Shown here: positions 60,511-64,000 of the stretch, one piece after another
Layout of the letters: each line of letters begins with the position of its first letter
Position numbering within the stretch: position 1 is the stretch's first letter
Assembly: GCF_900167145.1 (NCBI RefSeq)
Contig: NZ_FUWG01000002.1
Coordinates: 333,557 to 397,556 of the forward strand
From: Treponema porcinum
GTDB lineage: Bacteria; Spirochaetota; Spirochaetia; Treponematales; Treponemataceae
DNA: 64,000 nt
Direction: 5' to 3'
Program-made: the position numbers and the translations under genes
The notes under the pieces: generated by a model
What the model was told of the DNA's origin: nothing
The model's database searches: none
The model's input: only the letters and a program-made list of their open reading frames with translations

Positions 60511-60984
60511 ATGAACTGGACAATTAAAACTTTTGACCAACTTACATCCAAAGAAATCTACGAAATCCTCAGATCGAGGGCAGGAGTTTTTGTAAAAGAA
60601 CAGAAAATCAGCTATGTAGATCCTGACGGTGTGGATTACAAAAGCTGGCATATTTTTGCGATGGACAACGACAGAATCTGCGCTTACTTGAGAGCTTTTA
60701 AAGATGGCGAAGACACTATAAAAATCGGCCGGGTTCTCACTCTGATTCACGGAAAAGGAACCGGCACTCAGCTTATGAAATATGCAATCAGCGAACTAAA
60801 GGCTAAGATCGGCTGCAAGAAAATCATCATGGACGCCCAAAGCGGATTTTTTGTTTATACGTCGCAAAAAGAAAATGGAACAAACGAACAGGACGAACCT
60901 GCCAAAATCAAAAACTGGACGCTAAAGCCTTTTGCAGGTAAGACGGTAATGCTGACGAGTATTCAGACATCGACATCGGCATAA
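60511..60984 (+). CDS. ElaA-type GNAT acetyltransferase, 3' end replaced
   Basis: A 157-residue frame. Residues 1-115 match ElaA-like GNAT proteins (MNWTIKTFDQLTSKEIYEIL, LRSRAGVFVKEQ, GRVLTLIHGKGTGTQLM, IMDAQSGFF). The expected C-terminal strand-turn region is replaced by unrelated sequence (YTSQKENGTNEQDEP onward) that belongs to another, partly deleted gene. The acetyl-CoA site is present, but folding is doubtful. It starts six bases after the Cys-containing gene. Confidence 0.7.
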   Translation: MNWTIKTFDQLTSKEIYEILRSRAGVFVKEQKISYVDPDGVDYKSWHIFAMDNDRICAYLRAFKDGEDTIKIGRVLTLIHGKGTGTQLMKYAISELKAKIGCKKIIMDAQSGFFVYTSQKENGTNEQDEPAKIKNWTLKPFAGKTVMLTSIQTSTSA

Positions 60985-61130
60985 AAGGGCTTCCTCCACA
61001 GAAATTTTTTGCAACACATTCAATGCTTGAAGATGCTACCGGCAAAACTGTCGATTTGGTTGATTTTGATGAAAAGCCGCAGTTCTTTGACCTTTTGAGC
61101 GATTTGGGAGAGCTTCATAAAATTGGATAA
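60942..61130 (+). pseudogene. Remnant of an MNT-type nucleotidyltransferase (antitoxin)
   Basis: A frame encoding DGNADEYSDIDIGIKGL, PQKFFATHSMLEDATG, DLVDFDEKPQFFDLL to TAA 61128-61130, the middle and C-terminal part of a minimal nucleotidyltransferase of the MNT-HEPN toxin-antitoxin group. The N-terminal GSxARG start and first catalytic part are missing; the region overlaps the 3' end of the ElaA frame. Dead. Confidence 0.65.
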
Positions 61131-61328
61131 GGTTGCAAAAACAAAGAAACCGATTTTCTGTCTTATGATTTACGGCTTTTGCTTACTGAATATATGGGAT
61201 TCTGGCATTTCTATCACCACACTTACGGGTACACAATCAAATGGGAAAAATTTTTACACCTTTTTTTAGGCTTAACTGATTTTTGGCAGACTATAAAAAG
61301 TGCAGTCAGTAAATACATTGAAAAATGA
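61131..61328 (+). pseudogene. Remnant of a HEPN-type (HepT) toxin
   Basis: In the same frame as the MNT remnant after its TAA: LLLTEYMGFWHFYHHTYGY, then KWEKFLHLFLGL to TGA 61326-61328, the C-terminal part of a HEPN toxin with the HxFxHxYG-like pattern altered to HFYHHTYG. The 5' half is missing, including the RNase R-x4-6-H start. With the previous remnant this marks a decayed MNT/HEPN pair. Confidence 0.65.
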
Positions 61329-61429
61329 CTTTGAGAACAGTTCACACAAAAACAGAAAAAACAAACTCAATTTACCCCTCTACCCCTAAACCCTTTCCAC
61401 CACCAATAAAAATCACTACAATTTTTTAT

Positions 61430-62353
61430 ATGATACTCAGCGCATCGCGGCGAACAGACATTCCGGCTTTTTTCTCTGACTGGTTTTATAAAAGAATCGA
61501 AGAAGGTTTTTTTATGGTCAGGAATCCGATAAACGTTCACCGGGTGTCAAAAATTTCCATTTCTCCGCAAAATGTCGAGTGTTTTGTTTTCTGGACAAAA
61601 AATCCGTCTGATGATTTTATTACGACTTTAAAAAAACTGGACAATCTAGGCTACAAGTACTATTTTCAGTTCACAATTACATCTTATTCACAGGATATAG
61701 AAAAAAACGTTCCACATAAAAAGGAAATAATCGAAAAATTCATAAAGCTTTCGGAACAGATCGGCAGGGAAAAAGTTATCTGGAGGTATGACCCCATAAT
61801 TCTGACTGAAAAGTACAATATGAAATATCACATAAAATATTTTGACTGGATTGCAGAAAACCTGCACAATCATACTGACAAAGTCATAATCAGTTTTGTT
61901 GACTGTTATCCCAAAATCAAAAAAAGGCTTACCGACGGACAGATTATTGAACTGAACGAAGGGCAGATGAAAAGTCTTGCAGAAAACTTTAAAGCGATTG
62001 CTCAAAAATACGGTCTTCTGATTGAATCCTGCTCGGAAAAAATAAATCTTGATGACATCGGAATTCCGCACGGACACTGTATTGATGGCGAACTGATAAA
62101 CCTTATCTGCAAAAAAGAATTCGTCCACGAAAAAGACAAAAATCAGCGAAAAGAATGTGGCTGTGTAAAAAGCATTGATGTTGGGGCGTATAACACCTGT
62201 ATGCATAACTGCGCATACTGCTACGCCCTCAATAATTATAATTCCCTAGAACAGATAAAACAAAATCCTTCCAGCCCCCTGTTGTGCTCGGAACTTACTG
62301 CCGATGACAAAGTTACTGACAGGGAAGTGTTAAAGTTGGAAGAAAAAAACTGA
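61430..62353 (+). CDS. DUF1848 iron-sulfur-like protein
   Basis: A 307-residue protein matching DUF1848: MILSASRRTDIPAFFSDWF at the start, FVFWTKNPSDDF, and a C-terminal Cys cluster CGCVKSIDVGAYNTCMHNC (about residues 244-262) that resembles a radical-SAM-type iron-sulfur site. The reaction is unknown. ATG 61430 lacks a ribosome site, but TACAAT ends six bases before it with TTTCCA 17 bases upstream, so the mRNA may be leaderless. Confidence 0.8.
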   Translation: MILSASRRTDIPAFFSDWFYKRIEEGFFMVRNPINVHRVSKISISPQNVECFVFWTKNPSDDFITTLKKLDNLGYKYYFQFTITSYSQDIEKNVPHKKEIIEKFIKLSEQIGREKVIWRYDPIILTEKYNMKYHIKYFDWIAENLHNHTDKVIISFVDCYPKIKKRLTDGQIIELNEGQMKSLAENFKAIAQKYGLLIESCSEKINLDDIGIPHGHCIDGELINLICKKEFVHEKDKNQRKECGCVKSIDVGAYNTCMHNCAYCYALNNYNSLEQIKQNPSSPLLCSELTADDKVTDREVLKLEEKN

Positions 62354-62602
62354 TTCTTAATCCTGAAACAGCTCCTGTCTTTGCTAAATTTTTCAAATGA
62401 TTCAGAGTTTTTTTTGTAAGATTTAACATATTGCCTAACTTGTTTGAAGCCGTCTCATTTTTGACAAACCTAAAGAATCGTGGTAATATATCGATGTTGA
62501 CAGATTCAAAATGTGTCAGAATCCTTTCCTTGCCGTACAGAAAAAAATTATAACTAAGCGTACGGTCTATCCTAACTAGATTTTTTAAATACTCTACCTA
62601 CA

Positions 62603-62631
62603 TTGACTGCACACTCTAGCTAGAGTATACT
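62603..62631 (+). promoter_or_regulatory. Strong promoter with palindromic operator before the second 22-bp array
   Basis: TTGACT (62603-62608) and TATACT (62626-62631) are separated by 17 bases. The spacer holds the perfect palindrome ACTCTAG-CTAGAGT (62613-62626), a likely repressor site. Transcription would run rightward through the 22-bp array into the GNAT gene at 62,829. Confidence 0.75.
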
Positions 62632-62656
62632 CCCTGTTACTGAAGGTTTTCACACC

Positions 62657-62788
62657 GTAAGCCAGTATGTCACGGTTCGTAAGATAATATGTTGTGATTT
62701 GTAAGATAGTATCTTATAGTTTGCAAGATAATATGTTACAGTTCGTAAACAGGTAGGTTACAGCCTGTAAACCAGCATGACAGAAGTT
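62657..62788. repeat. Degenerate 22-bp tandem array, six units
   Basis: Six consecutive 22-base units beginning GTAAGCCAG, GTAAGATAA, GTAAGATAG, GCAAGATAA, GTAAACAGG and GTAAACCAG. Units 2-4 share ATAATATGTT/ATAGTATCTT centres, units 5-6 resemble the 38,504 array. The rest of the 475-base gap 62,354-62,828 is AT-rich, with the promoter and, after the array, a GTCATTCCGAACTTG half-element at about 62,798. Confidence 0.8.
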
Positions 62789-62828
62789 ACCGCAAGCGTC
62801 ATTCCGAACTTGAAGGAATAAGAAATTT

Positions 62829-63401
62829 ATGAACAAAAAAATCACAATCCGTCCGGAAGAACATAAAGATTATAAAAGCATAATTTCGCTGATTTTGCGT
62901 TCGTTTCAGGAAGGAACTGATTATTCAGATGGAACCGATATTATCGCTTTAGTAGAGGAAATTAGGGATTCAAAATATTATATTCCTGAATTGTCTTTTG
63001 TGGCAGAATTAGATGACAAAATTGTAGGACACTTTCTTTTCTCGCACTTTCCGCTTTCGCCCACAAAACAAGGCGGACATAGCAAAGAGGCAAAGTCAGA
63101 CATTGTCATGCTGGCACCGGTGTCTGTTCATGCAGATTATTTTCATCAGGGCATAGGAAGCAGCATGATTAAAATGGGAATTGCAAAGGTAAAGGAAATG
63201 GGCTATAAAGGAATAACTGTTGAAGGAAATTTCAATTTTTATAATAAAGTCGGATTTAAAACATCATCAGAATATAATATTTTTCCGACAAGCGGCTGGC
63301 CAATGGAAGAACCACGCTGTATGATGTGCCAAGAAACCTACAAAGGCTCCCTTTCTGGCATTCAGGGCTATATTGTTTATGACATGTATTACAATGCGTA
63401 A
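62829..63401 (+). CDS. GNAT acetyltransferase, YhbS type
   Basis: A 190-residue GNAT enzyme beginning ITIRPEEHKDYKSIISLI, with IVGHFLFSHFPL, the acetyl-CoA loop HQGIGSSMIKMGI, and an end FYNKVGFKTSSEYNIF. YhbS-type proteins probably acetylate small molecules; the acceptor is unknown. AAGGA lies upstream. The gene is preceded by a 190-base leader that would contain the 22-bp array. Confidence 0.85.
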   Translation: MNKKITIRPEEHKDYKSIISLILRSFQEGTDYSDGTDIIALVEEIRDSKYYIPELSFVAELDDKIVGHFLFSHFPLSPTKQGGHSKEAKSDIVMLAPVSVHADYFHQGIGSSMIKMGIAKVKEMGYKGITVEGNFNFYNKVGFKTSSEYNIFPTSGWPMEEPRCMMCQETYKGSLSGIQGYIVYDMYYNA

Positions 63402-63451
63402 AATTTAAGGTCATGATACATAATTTTTTATGGGAGAAAAACAAGAAGAAT

Positions 63452-64000
63452 ATGAAACTAATCGGAAAAGGGAATACCGCTGAAGTTTATGATGCCGGCG
63501 AAGAAAAAATATTAAAGCTGTTTGTAAAGGGCTATCCAAAATTTGCCGTTGAGCATGAATATAAAAACGCAAGAATAATGCAAAGTTTTCATCTTCCTGT
63601 TCCAGCCTGTTTTGAAATGACTGAAGTGGACAATCGATATGGGATAGTTTATGAAAAAGTTTCCGGCTGTGATTTGTATGAATACATGATTAAGAACAAC
63701 GCCGGAAAAAAAGGAATTGAGATTTTTTATAATCTGCAGAATCAGATTCTAAATTGCAAATGCAATGAATTGATGTCCTATAAAGATTTTATAAAGATGA
63801 TAATCGGCGACAAATCACCTGAAACAATCAAAAAACTTGATAAACTTCCTGACGGAGAAAATATCTGCCATGGAGATTTTCATCTTTGGAATATTCTTAT
63901 TGATGATAGCGGAAAAGCAAAAGTGATTGATTTTATGAATGTCTGCCGCGGTCCAAAATTGTATGATATTGCAAGAACTTTTTATCTGCTTAAAGGAGAC
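63452..64000 (+). CDS. Aminoglycoside-phosphotransferase-like kinase (5' part)
   Basis: A partial gene cut by the right window edge; 183 codons are readable. It has a nucleotide loop GKGNTAEVY near the start, the catalytic loop ICHGDFHLWNILID with the base Asp, and VIDFMNVCRGPKLYDIART, the metal-binding Asp. This is the APH/choline-kinase fold, used on aminoglycosides, choline or other small alcohols. AAGAAG lies before ATG 63452. It follows the GNAT gene by 50 bases. Confidence 0.8.
   Translation, partial: MKLIGKGNTAEVYDAGEEKILKLFVKGYPKFAVEHEYKNARIMQSFHLPVPACFEMTEVDNRYGIVYEKVSGCDLYEYMIKNNAGKKGIEIFYNLQNQILNCKCNELMSYKDFIKMIIGDKSPETIKKLDKLPDGENICHGDFHLWNILIDDSGKAKVIDFMNVCRGPKLYDIARTFYLLKGD

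Noticed and set aside
62657..62788. CRISPR array or tRNA-like cluster
   Set aside because: Same reason: 22-base units without spacers and no cloverleaf fold.
1..64000. Integrated prophage or conjugative element
   Set aside because: No integrase, portal, terminase, capsid, relaxase or transfer genes were seen on either strand.

Overview
The window looks like a chromosomal segment of a spirochaete, most likely a gut, rumen or oral Treponema. This is recognition, not proof: it rests on the gene families present (a Wza/Wzz-type export pair, an EF-P/EarP pair, M18 aminopeptidase, ankyrin lipoprotein, polyphosphate genes, MATE and uracil transporters) and on the many short AT-flanked hairpins between genes. 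There is one tRNA, tRNA-Ala(GGC). I found no rRNA, CRISPR array, transposase or prophage.

Bases 1 to about 34,000 are ordinary, dense core chromosome. In order: the end of an acyl-CoA synthetase; an SLBB polysaccharide-export protein and a Wzz-like protein; a phytoene-desaturase-like oxidoreductase; a phosphoglycolate-phosphatase-like HAD enzyme; an M18 aminopeptidase; a HlyIII-like membrane protein; a SEC-C protein; RlmB; tRNA-Ala; EF-P and its arginine rhamnosyltransferase EarP; a secreted protein joining a glycogen-binding-like domain to a tyrosine phosphatase; a leftward operon of glycoside hydrolase, Ppx/GppA, Ppk1 and an OLD-like ATPase; a GatB-like/asparaginase-like fusion; a branched-chain-type ABC transporter without a binding protein; a MATE pump; a large ankyrin lipoprotein; and a uracil permease. 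mutT beside it carries an in-frame stop.

From about 34,000 to the right edge the DNA is more AT-rich and the content is accessory: vsr, a membrane-anchored SF1 helicase with topoisomerase-type zinc fingers, two Fic proteins, several GNAT acetyltransferases, an SPFH/zinc-ribbon operon, a two-component system, a TetR regulator, a Dxs-like enzyme, flavodoxins and small unknown proteins. Gene wreckage is unusually common here. There are gene-gene fusions made by deletion (isochorismatase x Rrf2; antibiotic monooxygenase x NifX-like), an internally deleted ybaK copy, a decayed MNT/HEPN toxin-antitoxin pair, truncated CMD and flavodoxin genes, and a frameshifted tfoX.

The strongest unusual signals are these. 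(1) Palindromic repeats lie inside reading frames: one in earP and two different ones in a DUF4405 gene, all keeping frame, with relatives between genes and beside broken genes. (2) Two intergenic arrays of a degenerate 22-bp unit each have a sigma70-like promoter upstream and a GNAT gene downstream. (3) One polypeptide joins GatB-like and asparaginase-like halves and has lost the canonical catalytic residues of the asparaginase half. (4) A secreted protein has laforin/SEX4-like architecture. (5) Several genes have a -10 hexamer ending 6 to 7 bases before ATG and no Shine-Dalgarno, suggesting leaderless mRNAs.
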